Below, piece by piece: positions 10,755-29,669 of a stretch of DNA of 64,000 nucleotides. The stretch spans positions 18,718,206 through 18,782,205 of the forward strand of contig NC_133122.1 in assembly GCF_033568475.1 (NCBI RefSeq), given 5' to 3'. Within the stretch, counting starts at the first letter, position 1. The number at the start of each line of letters is the position of its first letter. Origin of the DNA: Henckelia pumila. Lineage: Eukaryota > Streptophyta > Magnoliopsida > Lamiales > Gesneriaceae. The notes under the pieces were generated by a model. The model did no database searches, was not told the DNA's origin, and was given only the letters and a program-made list of their open reading frames with translations. The position numbers and the translations under genes are program-made.

Positions 10755-12544
10755 ATGGCCGGAACCCATCGGAGGCCCCACGCCATAATGATCCCGTACC
10801 CGTACCAGGGTCACATCAACCCCTTCGTTTATCTTGCCATGAAGCTGGCGTCTCATGGCTTCACCATCACCTTCGTCAACACGCAATCCGTGCACTACAG
10901 GATTTCCAGGGCCCAGCTGCGGACAAACGGCGCCGACATTTTCACCAAAGCCCGGGATTCGGGCCTGGACATCCGCTACGCCACGCTGTCCGACGGGTTT
11001 CCTCTCTCGTTCGACAGATCTTCCAACCACGACCAGTTCGTGGAGGGCTTGCTCCACGTTTTCTCCGCTCACGTGGACGAGCTCGTGGCGGATTTGTGCA
11101 AGTCTGATCCGCCTCCTACGTGTTTGATTGCGGATACTTTCTACGTTTGGGGCTCGGAGATCGCGCGGAAGCATGATTTGGTCAATGTTTCGTTTTGGAC
11201 GGAGCCTGCTCTGGTTTTGTCTATGTATTATCATCTGGACCTGCTCAAGGCAAATGGCCACTTCGCCTCCGCCGGTTAGTGCTCTGTTTTTCAATTTTCT
11301 TGATTTCCTGTGGGATTTTCATTCTCTTTTTACCTTTAGCTTGTGTCGATTTCCTATGTATTGTATGCCAACTTTGCAAATTGAAATATTGGCAAGCCCA
11401 AGATTATGGTTTTTGATGCATCTTGGTCTATCTTGAATTTAGAGGTTGCGAACATTGTGGGTGGAACTAGTGTTGAGAACTTATGCATAAAGATTGAACC
11501 TTTTTGTTTGAGATATCAGCCTTCTTGCCTAACTAAAGAATGTGTATTTTTATAGAGAATAGGAAGGACATGATCGATTACATACCCGGAGTTGAGGCGA
11601 TCAAGCCAACCGATCTCATGTCCTACCTCCAAGCTGCCGACATATGGACGGTGGTGCATCGGGTGATTTACCGAGCATTTGAGGACATAAAGAAAGCTGA
11701 TATTATAATCTGCAACACTGTTCAAGAACTGGAGTCACAAACACTTTCAGCCCTACACAAGAAACAGCCTACTTATGCTATTGGTCCTATCGTCTCTAGC
11801 TTCACAAACCAGACGGTTTCCACGAGCCTGTGGTCCGAGTCAGACTGTACACAGTGGCTAAACTCGAAGCCGGATGGGTCCGTTCTGTATGTCTCATTTG
11901 GTAGCCATGCTCACACCATTACTAGACAGGGTATTTGGGAGATAGCTCATGGACTATTAGCAAGTGGGGTGAATTTTTTGTGGGTTGTTAGGCCTGATAT
12001 TGTGAGCTCCGATGAGATTGATTTTCTCCCAGCTGGATTCGAAAGTGAAATGAAAGGAAAAGGGTTGATTATTCAATGGTGCAGCCAGATTAAAGTCATT
12101 TCGCACCGTGCCATTGGAGGTTTTTTATCCCACTGTGGATGGAACTCCGTTCTTGAAAGCATATGGTGCGGCATTCCTTTGATTTGCTTCCCTTTGTTCA
12201 CGGATCAGTTCACCAACCGCAAGTTGGTCGTCAACGACTGGAGGATCGGGATCAATCTATGCGACAGGGAGACGATCACCCGTGAAGAAGTGGCGGAAAA
12301 GATCAAGTATTTGATGAGCCGGACGAGTTCGGAGGAGCTGAGGAAGGCAGTCATGGATGTGAGGAGGACATTGAAAAACGCCTTGCCGAGCGACGGATCG
12401 TCGGAGAAAAACTTCAGCTTGTTCATGGAAGAAATCAAGATTCAGACGAAGAAGAAAGGTGGAGCAAGTGTTGAGATTCAGGATCAATCTGCAAAACATG
12501 TTTGGGTTCCCAATGGAGTAAATCTTTGTCAGCAAGCTATTTAA
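10755..12544 (+). CDS. UDP-glycosyltransferase, UGT86A-like (two exons)
   Basis: Family 1 plant glycosyltransferase, expected to move a sugar from a UDP-sugar to a small acceptor in the cytosol. Exons are 10755-11274 and 11556-12544; the 281-bp intron has GT/AG borders and joins in frame (502 aa). The N-terminus has the PYQGHINP motif with the catalytic histidine at residue 20, and the partner aspartate is probably D127 in LIADTF. The 44-residue PSPG donor-binding box spans about 348-391, from WCSQ through HCGWNS (H366) to the final DQ; glutamine rather than histidine at its end is usual for glucosyltransferases. The stretches DLMSYL, CNTVQELE and TDQFTNRKLV match my memory of Arabidopsis UGT86A1. 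The acceptor cannot be told from sequence. No defects seen. Confidence 0.93.
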
Positions 12545-18293
<5,749 letters not shown>

Positions 18294-20026
18294 GTTGTCT
18301 TCTTGAGTTTTCAATCAAAATCTTGTTTTATGTCAAGGGATTTCGTTAAGTTGATCGATTCTCGAACCTGTCAATTTGATGTCTGTTAGAAGTTTATAAT
18401 GTACTGTTTTGTATTCTGTTATATTGTTGGTGTCATTATTCAAATTCTTATAATGCAGATACGCCTAATTTTCAATTTCTTTTTTACTACTACATATTCA
18501 TCAATTGCATACATATAATTAGTATTCCTTGGAGTTGGAAAACGATATTTGTTTACAAACTTATTATAGAAATAGTCTTTCTATAATACATCTGTTTGCG
18601 AGTATATTATCGGACGGAATAGTCTATAACATATTTTTATTAATTAATTAATAATTGACTAAAATAAGAATTTATGAATAATATTTTTAAAGTATGTATT
18701 TTTAAACGAAATTTTTTACTTGTTTTCCTCAATTTAGATTCTAAAGTTAAAGATTTATCAATACATGTGGAGTTTATTATTTTTCATTGGACTCCATATA
18801 TATTCATAAATTTCCACCATTATTAAATGCATTATCAAGACAGTGTCTATACACGTAGAATAAAATCTTCCCGATTTTTAAACAGAAGATGTATGATTTT
18901 AGATTATTTAAGCGGGCATACACCATTCATGCTCCATTATTTAACATTAATGGTATATGAATGCCTATAAATGAAGTATTTGAGGTCTAAGCAAACATTT
19001 CATAGAACAAAAATATACCATTCGCAGAACGGTTCATGCTACCTCTCGGGCAGTGTCCAAAGTCATCCGAGATGTTCACCCGAATATCACGGAGAAAAAA
19101 AAAATTGGGCCCCTAAATCTAGCTCATGAGCACAAGTGCACAACCCATAAGCTAGCATTGACTAAATCACCATCTGCATAGATTCAAACCAAGAAAGAAA
19201 TTATTATTATTATAATTTTTTTTTAAAAAAAAAAAAGAGAGAAGCAAAATGTACTAATTATTCCATGGATTCCATGGTTGGAGACCATGCCCGTCACTTT
19301 TTTTTCGCATATTATGTTCATGCAAGTTAAGAAACATGATTTTGAGGAAATTTAACAAAATAAATAGTTTTATTTTTAATTTCGTCTTCCAAACAAAATG
19401 TATAATGATTAAAAAATATATATATTTAACCCCCAATACTTAACTTCTAATGGTCCATAAATAATACTTACCTAAATTCTTGAAAATTCAAAATATTTTT
19501 CTAAGTTCAAGCGTGTCGTAACTCGTAACTCGTACGTGTCTCCTTTTTCTAAAAATTATATTTGACCCAATATTGAAACGAATGAATCAATAATTTGCGT
19601 TGGAAAGTGATAAGGGGCTCGACTAAAATCTTGAAATGAATATCGAGAGAGGGGGGCCATTTATTTTTTGTTAGTAAAGGCCAAATATGAATATGGTACA
19701 AACAAGAACCAAACTTCCCATTACCAATATACATCAAGAATTAGACAAAAATAGGAATTAGTCACATGCAACTTTTAACAGAGGAATTGGGTGTGTTACC
19801 ATGGATATGAGAGCACATTTAAATGGTCATATAAACAAAAAGTACAGTAAATTTGACTCGGAACAATATTTTGTGTCATATCTTAATTAAAGCGAGTAAG
19901 TCAGTCAAGTTTCACGTAAATAACTCAATCAAAATTCGACTCGAACTTGATTTGATTGAGCTCGAACACGAATGGAGATCGGGTATTAATTATGTATACT
20001 TGAGTTGCTCGTGAGCTACTCCGATG

Positions 20027-20034
<8 letters not shown>
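18294..20034. other. Intergenic, downstream of CDC48
   Basis: The first 150-200 bp probably hold the CDC48 3' UTR. Beyond that the sequence is AT-rich, with no gene or clear element boundary that I could support. Confidence 0.5.
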
Positions 20035-20099
<65 letters not shown>

Positions 20100-20236
20100 T
20101 TGCTATGCTGCCCACCAACCGTGCCAACTTCTGTGCCCATCATGTGCAATAGTTGAGTATTTTATACATGGTGGGCACAGAGGTTGACACGGTTGGTGGG
20201 TAGCATAGCAAAACTTTATATATATATATATATATA
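20035..20236. mobile_element. Palindromic MITE inserted in a (TA)n array
   Basis: A 120-bp element at 20096-20215 is almost entirely two inverted arms. It starts AGTTTTGCTATGCTGCCCA and ends with the complementary TGGGTAGCATAGCAAAACT. The arms stay similar for about 50 bp each. It is bounded directly by alternating TA on both sides (about 20035-20095 and 20217-20236), so any target duplication would be TA and invisible. It resembles in habit, not in sequence, the elements at 38.8-39.2 kb and 60.6-60.9 kb. Confidence 0.8.
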
Positions 20237-20951
20237 ATTTATTTGTTTAGAGTTATGTAATATAAACATTACAATGAATTACTTTTATTTTTCGAGTTGA
20301 AGCTCGAGTTAATATATAGCAAATAGCAAAGATAGAATCTTTGACAACCAATATCATTATGTACAATGTTTACTAGTGGTTTTTTTGTTCTACTAGAATT
20401 AGATAGAAGGTATATTATATATAATATTATGTAGGGGATTAATTAATTCTGAGTCATGCTACAGACACAATAAGATCGATTTGTACAACAATTCTAATCA
20501 TAAAATTAAAATTCAATACAAAAATTTTATTTATCAAAATCTCATGATAAATATAATATAATATCTTTTGATATAATAGCAAAATCTCATGATATAATGT
20601 TGTAAACATATATATTTATTGTACCTGTAGCATTATTAATTGATTTAAGAGATTGATACAACTATATAACTTCAAAAACTAGTAATTAATTTAATGTTTG
20701 AACAATCGAAAAATTATACTTTTATCTTGTAACCGTCCAGTTTTTGATAATATGTTTTGGTCAATTTATGATCTTAATCCATTAACTTAAAATTGGTTGA
20801 TTTTAGTACTTTTCCATTTGAGTTATGACAATGAAGATTGGAAAAACTATAAGTTATATGACTAAAATTAAGAAGCGAATTGACTAATAATATGATCAAA
20901 ATGAAAACCAAATTACAAGATCAATAGTACGATCTAGCTTGAGTTTTCAAG

Positions 20952-20996
<45 letters not shown>

Positions 20997-22544
20997 CTGA
21001 AAACTCAGAAAGAACTCCAAGATCATACAATAAACTAAACTGTTTATATTTATATCATATGGATACAAACTTAACTTTAATCTCCTTAAAGTACTTTTGC
21101 ACACCAAATATATCTTCAAGTGAGGTCTCATTTCTCTCTGTCGTGCCAACACACGAGCATCGTGATGCAACGCCAGATTATGTAAAATTTCACCTTCTGC
21201 TTCTTCGCGAAATGGCTACCCTTATGCCCAAACAACTTGCATGAGACTAATACAGTTGAATATTCTGTTTCCTCTCCACTTTCTTTCATCTTTGTCGATT
21301 CTGGTTTTTTAAAGGAAATTAAGGTTGTATGTTTTCGATCTTGGTGGGTATTTTTGGGTTATCGAAGGAGAAATTTTTTTTTTTTTTTTAAAAAAGAAGG
21401 TTTTTAATATCAGGTTTGGTTATAAGGGAGTGGAGGAAGGCGAATTATATATTATATTTGAGACTTTAGGATTTAAAGGGCTTTTGATTTCTTGATTTGG
21501 GAAATCTTGGACAAGTACGTTTTAAAGATAACAACCGTTGAGCCACATTTTTTTAAGTTATTGAATAGTAATAAAAAGTGTCACACTGCTTCAATAAGAT
21601 GTAATTTACCGACAATCGTGCAAAGTACGACTATGTGTGACGTGGTATCATTATTATAACGTGATGAAACAATAGTAAAATGTTGGTTTTCACTTGTTTA
21701 AAAAAAAAAAATTTGGGTTTTGCACTCGCGACACCGTCCAAGTTCTGAGTTTGAGATGAAATTTGCATCGTCCGGTCGTATGAAACCTTCTCACAAGATA
21801 ATTTTGTAAAACAGATCATCGACTTGACACGTATCGTGTAAAAATATTATTTTTATGTTAAAAATTTTAATTTAATATTAAATATAATCTTGATTAACTA
21901 TCTTTTCTTTTGAGTGAGAAATATATACTTTATATAATAAATAAGGGACGAAAGATATGAAGTACCCCACCCGAATCTTTACCCTTTGTATATCTAAGTT
22001 CCTATTTCTTTAAGAAAATTGCAAATTTTGTTATATTAGTGATTTTGAGTTTCTATAATGTCAAGATTGAGTCTTACTCTTATATATATATTTCAATTTT
22101 TTGTAATGTTAATCTTTTTTTAATTTTTTTCTTTTTTAAATAGTATTAAGATAATCGTGTAAGCGTCAATTCAATGTCACACCAACACCGCGTCAAATAA
22201 AGAAACGAAGTAAAATAATAATAATAATAATAATAATAATAAAGAAAAGCAAATTAAATACAGTGAACTACACAATAATTGGAAAAGAAATAAGAATTAA
22301 TATAAAGAACCAAAAATGATATTTTTCCATATTTACAACTACAAGCAATTTTTGGTAGACGAACACATGTCGATTAGATGGGCCTTGACCCACAAGTGTG
22401 CGAATGTTGATTCATTAGCCTAATAATTGATCTTCCTTGCCCTAAAAAAAAAAAAAATTGATCTTCCTTCTTATTGTCCTCGGGTCCATCATTTTTGTCC
22501 AAACATTGGTTTCAAATTCAAAGAATTACACTTATTTAGATATT
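20237..22544. other. AT-rich intergenic DNA with simple repeats
   Basis: Contains a (TA)n run at about 20956-20992 and an (AAT)n run at about 22215-22242. A frame at 20939-21244 starts inside the (TA)n run and has no recognisable motif. No gene is supported. Confidence 0.5.
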
Positions 22545-22940
22545 ACTATTAAAAGTGATCACGTGCGATACACGTGATAACATTTTTTATTTTCGATTAA
22601 TGTTGTTAAATTAATTAATGAGATTATAAGAAATTAAAGTGTAGTTAATTAATGATTTTTATGATATTTAATCAACAGTAAAATAATATAATATAATATG
22701 TACAACATGTATTATAAAATGAGTGCGAACAATCTTTGTTCAAAGATTTTATGTGTTATAAATCTAATTGAATCTATAGTTGTTGCAAACCATGGTTGTA
22801 ATAAATATTATAATTTTGTATAAATTAGACATTGAGAAAAATATATAATTTGATGTCATGACATATTTAATAAAAAATATAATAATACATAGTATTAAAA
22901 AAAAATTTAGCATTGATGATTATGTGAAGGAAAAAAAAAG
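22545..22940 (-). mobile_element. Helitron-like 3' end, second copy
   Basis: Read on the minus strand this segment resembles 1-350. It shares the AT-rich body, the sequence around TTTGAACAAAGATTGTTCGCAC, and a terminal hairpin CACGTG-tatc-GCACGTG (22560-22576). The terminus reads ATAGT rather than the CTAGT of the first copy, so the CTRRT end is degenerate. The 5' limit is not visible; 22940 is where similarity to the other copy fades. Confidence 0.5.
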
Positions 22941-22974
22941 ATAATGCATTACATTACTGCTTCTTTTTTTCGTT

Positions 22975-23225
22975 TATATAACCATAGTTTATTTAATTGA
23001 CACAATATTGATATTGATGCATATGCAATTATTACAATATCTCGGGTTTTCTATCATTTTGTTAATTAATTTTAAGTAATTATGACATGCTTTGTATTAT
23101 GAATTCATCTATTTTTATAACATGTATGTATGTTTTGAATCGATATAATTTATTCTGTATTTGTTAATAAGTGATAATCAAATTAAATTAAATATTGATT
23201 TTGTAATTAATTTTCATCTTATTTG
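22975..23225. repeat. Diverged direct repeat, left copy
   Basis: Matches 32895-33140 in the same orientation with many substitutions. Shared landmarks are TTTTGTT(A/G)(A/G)TTAAT, CATGTATGTATGT(T/C)TTGAA and ATTTGTTAATAAGT. The two copies lie on either side of the MULE. Confidence 0.6.
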
Positions 23226-23414
23226 TTGATTACTTATTTGTGACTATTGATTTATGAAAAAAATTTAAATAATGCATTCTAAACCTTAATTTAAATTATT
23301 GTGTCACATATTTTTTTTATTTTATATTTTGGAATTTTCTCTTTTTTACGATTTTTTCATTTACCATCTGTTTTTTATTCTCTGTGAAAGAATCAATATT
23401 CTCCTCATATTTAA

Positions 23415-23658
23415 GGGAAAATTGCTTTTTTCGTCCGTTATATTTACCCTTCTGCGATTTTAGTCCGTTATGTAGTCAACTTTCAGTCTTAGTCCTTTAC
23501 ATTTTATTTTTTGGCGATTTTCGTCCGATTGTGGCCGGAAAATTCAAACTTGCCGAAAATTGATGATTTGGAATCTGAGTTCGCCTACGTGGAATAAAAA
23601 ATTGGGGATATTACCTACATGGCTTAAGACTATTTTTCACCTATTTATATTGGGTTCC
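23415..23658 (+). repeat. MULE left terminal inverted repeat
   Basis: 244 bp, inverted partner of 31969-32212. The visible differences are single bases (for example ACCCTTC versus ACTCTTC, and GTCCGAT versus GTCCAAT). By analogy with MuDR it would hold transposase-binding and promoter sites. Confidence 0.93.
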
Positions 23659-23871
23659 AAATCATCAATAACATAATAAAATTAAAAAAACAAAAAAAAA
23701 AAAATAATTATTATTAAATTAAAAAAAGAAACAATATCGGTCACTTTTCAAAATACATCATAATTCTCCCACACTTGCCGATACTTTCTCAAAAGTAAAA
23801 ACCCTTCTTCTACATCGAATTATCGAGGAAAATGTTGAGACCATAGATTCTTGTGAAGAAATTGAGGTGAA

Positions 23872-26800
23872 ATGCATATTCGACCGATAGATAAACTCAA
23901 TTTAGCACCACCTAAGTACGGTATGTCATATTCCATCTTTTGTTTTTTTTTTCTGTTCATAAAGAAAAAAATTTGGTGGTCCCTTCCAAATGGTTGAGAA
24001 AATGGTTGAATAATATCGAATAGTGGTGGTCCCTTCCAAATGGTTGAGAAAGGGACAAAATAATGAAAAAAAATATTTCCACATGTTTGCACTCAACCGA
24101 AAAGGGATGAAAATTTTTCAATCTTGTTTCTTATGTGGATTTTTTTTTGTTTTATTTTTTTCACGGCAACTAAGAAATGTGTATTATTTTGTTTTTGTTT
24201 GTTAATTGGCAGATGAAAATAGCAGATTTCTCACACTTGGTATTCATTACGGAGGTAAATTCAATCTGGGCGAAGTTCATGCGTATGTAGGTGGTTTTCT
24301 GTGTAAGTTCGACTTTTATGAGTTTGATATGCTGGTGTTAGAATACCTTAAGAAGTTGGTTGAAAAAGATGGTGTAAAACAACCGATGAGGGTGTTCACT
24401 GATGTTAATCCTGGTGGTTTTAAATGGATATATGATGACAATGATTTGGTTAGTATTTGTGAAAAAAAGCTTAAAACTACCAGGGAAATTAACTTGTACA
24501 TCGAAGAAGAAAGATTATTCTGTCCATATGTACCTACTGAGGTTTCAATCAAACAATTGGAAGAAAAAAATGATGACATTGGTAGGGTAGATAAGGAGGA
24601 TGAGTGTGAGAGTGAAGGTGAGTATGATATGATAAATGAGGTGGAAAAAGATACTAGTGGGAGGGGGCTGGAGGATACTATAGATGATGACAGTGATGAT
24701 TTTAATGAAAGTAATTATGAAGAAAAAACTGATGTTAATGAAGAAGTTGGAGATGATGAGTTGTTCAATTTGAATGTCGACAATGATTGTGAGTGGCAGG
24801 GAAATGGTAATGAACTTGAAATTGAAACTAATGATTATTGTGATAATCATTCCGGAGATGAAGACCTCAATAGAAGTGAAGATGACTTTGCAAGTGTTAA
24901 AGAATCTGGAGATGAAAGTGAAGGTGAGAAATATCCAGTTTTCAATCCAGTATCACTGTTTAACCCTACTTTTGAAATTGGGATGATCTTCAGCACCAAA
25001 ACTGAGCTAAGGCATGCAGTACACTCACATGCTATAATGACAAAAAGGAGCATAAACATCTCAAAAAATGACAAAGACAGGATACATGCAAAGTGTGAAA
25101 ATAAAGAGTGTGGGTGGAAACTTCATGCATTGAGACTTACTGATGAGTGCACATTTCAAATCAAGAAGTATGTCCCAACTCACACTTGCTCGGTAAGTTT
25201 TCGGGTAAAAAATCTAAAGTCCAGTTGGTTGTCTAGGAAATATGTGAACAAATTTAGATCAGATCCTAAAAGAAATGTTAAGGGGTTTAGGGTCGATGTC
25301 ATTCAAGATATCAAATGTGGTGTATCTGATTGGCAAGCTTATAGGGCAAAATCAAAAGCTATTAACATTCTTGAAGGGTTGCCCGAAGAACAATATTCTT
25401 TGCTTTGGGATTTTGCAGATGAAGTTAAAAGAACAAATCCTGGAAGTACTGTGATAATAGGCACCGACAATTCTGATGGTGAAAACAGATTTGATAGGTT
25501 TTACTTGTGTTTGCATGCGTTAAAAGAGGGATTTCATGTTGGATGCAGGCCTTTTATTGGGGTGGATGGATGTCATTTGAAGAGTTCCAACGGGGGAGTG
25601 ATATTGACTGCCGTGTCTATTGATCCCAATAATAACATATACCCCATTGCATTTTCTGTAGTGAAAACTGAAAATTTTGATACATGGGAATGGTTTCTAA
25701 ATCTGCTGAAGCTAGATTTAAATATTGAGAAAGATTATGAGTGGACATTCATGTCTGATAAGCAAAAAGGCCTGATCCAAGCATTTAATAATGTGTTCCC
25801 AAATGCTGAACATAGGTTTTGTGTAAGGCATCTGCATTCAAACTTCAAAAATGCTGGTTTTAAAGGTCAGGCATTTAAGACTGCATTGTGGAATTGTGCT
25901 GGAGCCACAACAGTGAATGAATTTGGTCGGAAAATGAAACAGTTGCGAGATCTTAATGAAAAAGCGAGTGATTGGTTCAATGATAAACCACCTCATCACT
26001 GGAGTAGATCACACTTCACTGCCAATTGCAGATGTGACATGCTATTGAACAATGGTTGTGAATCATTCAATAGCAATATATTAGAGGCAAGAGATAGGCC
26101 TATTGTGTCAATGTGCGAGTGGATATTTGAATATTTGATGAAAAGGATGCAGTTAAATAGGGACAAGGCTGTCAAGTGGAAAGGAAAATTCTGCCCTAAA
26201 ATTCAAAAAATTATAGACAAAAACATGGAGAAGTTTGGGGACTGCATTCCCATTAAGTCAGATGATTCTCATTATCAAATATACTGCTCTGATGGGGCAA
26301 AGTACAGTGTGGACTTGAAAAATGGGACTTGTGGTTGTAGGAGATGGGATCTTAGTGGAATACCATGCAATCATGTTCTGTGTACCATTGCTTCTGAGGG
26401 ATTGGATTATGGTAATTATGTGCACAATTGTTACAACATAGACACATACAAATTGGTATATGCTCCAGTAATTATACCCTTAAATGGTAGGAGTGAATGG
26501 AGAAAAACTGGTGGCATTCCTTTACTGCCACCTATTGTTGGAAGGCCTGTTGGGAGGCCAAAACAGACTAGGAGAAGGGAGCCAGATGAACCTGAAGTAA
26601 AATTTAAGAAAAGATCTCGAGGCAAGGAAAAATTGACAGATAATCCACATGCAATGAAAAAGATGCAAAAGACAGTTAAGTGCAGCTTATGCGGAGTTTC
26701 AAGGCACAACAAGGCATCATGCCCTTCAAAAAATCGATTGTCAATCCCAACTGGGGCTGAACGTGTTGGTGAATCACAAGAACTATTAAGTCAGCTAACA

Positions 26801-27493
26801 CAAGAAATGGTAGTCGATAAACCCTCTGGATCACAGGTGACATAGTGCATTAAATTTTTACCTCACGTGTTTAATTATTCTTTATGTTAATATATTTATT
26901 TTCTAACAAACTCAGGTGAGAAGCTGGGAAACTCATTGTCCAAAAAATGTTGTCAAGAGACAAGATAATATTTCAGTAAGTAATAATATTTACTTAAACA
27001 CTGCATATTTAACACTTTCATATTTACAATGGTACAGGGAAATTTCAACTGGAAGGAACCAAGCTCCGACACAAATAATAAATCCAAACTTACTTCAAAA
27101 ACTACTGGTGTAAGTATACTAAATTATTTTTTAATTAATCTCATTGTCTCATTTTTATCGACATTAATTTTTTTATCATCACAGTTCAAACACGATAATA
27201 TCATGGCAACGACAACATCATCGCTTCCTATACCAAATCCAACAATGTTTGAGCAGTTGCAACAATGCCAAATGACAACACACTCTGTTAATATCAGGGC
27301 ACCTGCACCTTTCATTGGGGGCTGTCACATCCAAAGTATTGAAAAGTGCATCACGAAACCTTGCCTAGCTCCTAAGCCAATCATGACTGAAGGTGGAAAA
27401 AAATATGTTACTATGTCCAACCTAGTTTCAGCACTCTCCCAAATCAAAGATGCAAAGGTTAAAAAAGGCAAGGGAAAGATGCATTCAAAATGA
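23872..27493 (+). CDS. MuDR-like MULE transposase (five exons)
   Basis: Cut-and-paste transposase of the host MULE. My model has exons 23872-23920, 24213-26836, 26916-26975, 27038-27109 and 27185-27493, all with GT/AG borders, giving 1037 aa. The start in exon 1 is inferred: it is the only nearby ATG that joins in phase to the N-terminal domain, through a strong GTATGT donor. Domains: an N-terminal PB1-like region (about 17-115), an acidic linker (about 135-255), a Mutator DNA-binding region (about 262-360), and the MULE catalytic core with D468 (GVDGCH), D532 (MSDKQ) and probable E633 (NGCESFN). A SWIM zinc finger follows (CGC...CNH, about 723-737), then a CCHC knuckle (CSLCGVSRHNKASC). No internal stop was found. 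The last three short exons show no domain and are less certain. Confidence 0.88.
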
Positions 27494-27849
27494 CTATTGT
27501 GTTTTAAAACTGGATTTTTTGATTTCAATGTCTTGGAGGCATTTTGGCGAATATGGTTTTGTATCTAATAGTTAGTAGAACTTGACCTCTGTGTTGGAGC
27601 ATTTTGATAGATTTGGATGGGCATTTGCTCCATTTGGTTTGGTATTTACAGTTGGTGAAAACAATTTCATATTTTGTGGATTCGTCACTTTGTTATGAGA
27701 TGAATTTTATGGATTTTAAGTTATATTAATCCAGTTTTTTATGGGATGACTGATGACTTTTATGGTTTGACATTTGTTGCATTTGGTTTGGCATTTGCTT
27801 CATTTCTATTTCGTTTCTGTATATGTATTTTCTTTATGGTTCTTGTGTT

Positions 27850-29625
27850 TAGGGATGTAAACGAGCCGAGCCGAGCCGAACAGTATCAGGCTCGGGCTCG
27901 GCTCGTTTGGTATATGTGGAGGCTCGGGCTCGGCTCGAGCTCCAGCCGAGCTTTTGTAATAAAGCTCGGCTCGGCTCGTTTATTGAATTTGTAAGCTCGG
28001 GCTCGGGCTCGAGCTCGGCTCATTTATCATATGAAACGAACCTGGCTCGAGTTTGGCTCGTTAAACGAGCTCGTTTTCAAGCTCGTTGGCTCGTTTAACT
28101 GGCTCGTTAAGCAAGCTCATATTATGGCTCGAGTTTGGCTCGTTAAACGAGCTCGTTTTCAAGCTCGTCGGCTCGTTTAACTGGCTCGTTAAGCAAGCTC
28201 GTATTTTGGCTCTTTAAGTGGGCTTGGGCTCGGCTCGAGCTCGTTTTCGAGCTCGTCAAGCTTAAATATAAAATATAAATCTCTATATAAACTAAAATTA
28301 AATTTTTCTTAAAAAAATAAAAATGACAAACATAAATAAAACTATAAAATTAATTATCAAATGTATGTCATATGCAACAGTCCACTATAACGATACACAA
28401 TAACAATATAACATCATTACATTGTACATATATATAAAACCCAAATTAGAAAAACCATTAGAAAAGTGCAAACTGCATCTCCAATAAAAATTAAATACAT
28501 CCTGCAACCAACATTCTTCGCAACATCATCTCTAATAAAAATTAAAAATCATCATGCAATATAAAAAATAAAGTTAGTATCACAAAGTAATATAAGCAAG
28601 CAGAAAACTGAATGTGACGACCATTTTTTAAAATACGTTTGTAATTTTAATTAGTTGTTATAAATATCGGTAATTTTAATTAGTTGTTATAATTATCGGT
28701 AATTTTAAATTACGACACGTTTATAATTTTGTATGTATCTAACGTATCGGTAATTATTATAATTATGAAAAACAATTTCTGAAAATAAGTTGTTGTTTTT
28801 AAAGAGTTATTCCATTCGCAAATGATGTATTAAGTCGTTGTCTGCAACTAAATTTTTGAAAATATTAAATTAAGTTTTGAAAATATTTTAACAAAAACTT
28901 CAGCCTACCACAAATTTATGGACACCTATATGGTGACATAGTTTTAAAACATCATTCTACATAATAATTCTAATGATCACATATAAACATCATATTATTT
29001 AACAAGAGTGAATTCATAGTTTTAACTTTTAAGTTTTAATCATAATAAAATTTGGTTTTATAATTTGTTTGATAATTGATAAGCTTATTTTTATTACCTA
29101 TACCAATGAAATGATATTATTATTCCACAAATTCTTTTAATTATATATAATGATTTAATTATACCAATGTGTGATATGATTTATATCATAATCTTTTCAT
29201 CTCAATTATATATACCTAATTTTTTCTTCTCATAGATAATAATATCATTAAAAGAAAATGTATAAAATGAATGAAAAAAATTATTCTTGTATTTTCATGG
29301 CTATATACATGCATGTATTTTTGTAAACAAAATTACTAAATACAATATAAATTATAAACCTATATACCCTCCATTTGATTAGGGTTGTATTATTTTGTTA
29401 ATATAACCCGAAGTATGTCATAAAATTATAATCTAAAATAAAAAAAATATTATTTAATATTAAAATTTAAGATATTTTGTGTTCTACCTTAAACTTTTAC
29501 TTGACAATCATAGACACCTAGTTGGTCAACAACTCATGTAACAATAATTGATTGAATGTACAAAGTGTTACATCAGTTGTTGTTCATGTAAGTTCTTAAG
29601 ATTGTTGTCCGTACGATACCAAATT

Positions 29626-29669
<44 letters not shown>

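Noticed and set aside
10632..11294. A 220-codon minus-strand frame over UGT exon 1
   Set aside because: It is antisense to a conserved glycosyltransferase exon; the high GC of that exon leaves few stops in other frames.
19254..19737. Two minus-strand frames of about 60 codons downstream of CDC48
   Set aside because: Low-complexity, AT-biased peptides with no motif; length is expected by chance.
24545..25074. Minus-strand frames opposite the MULE transposase
   Set aside because: They lie antisense to the acidic linker and DNA-binding region of a clearly coding strand.
27860..28265. Short GAGCTCG/GGCTCG units resembling a CRISPR-like or satellite array
   Set aside because: The units vary in spacing and orientation, mirror a matching block at 30465-30870, and lie inside an element with hAT ends and an 8-bp TSD. 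They are subterminal motifs.
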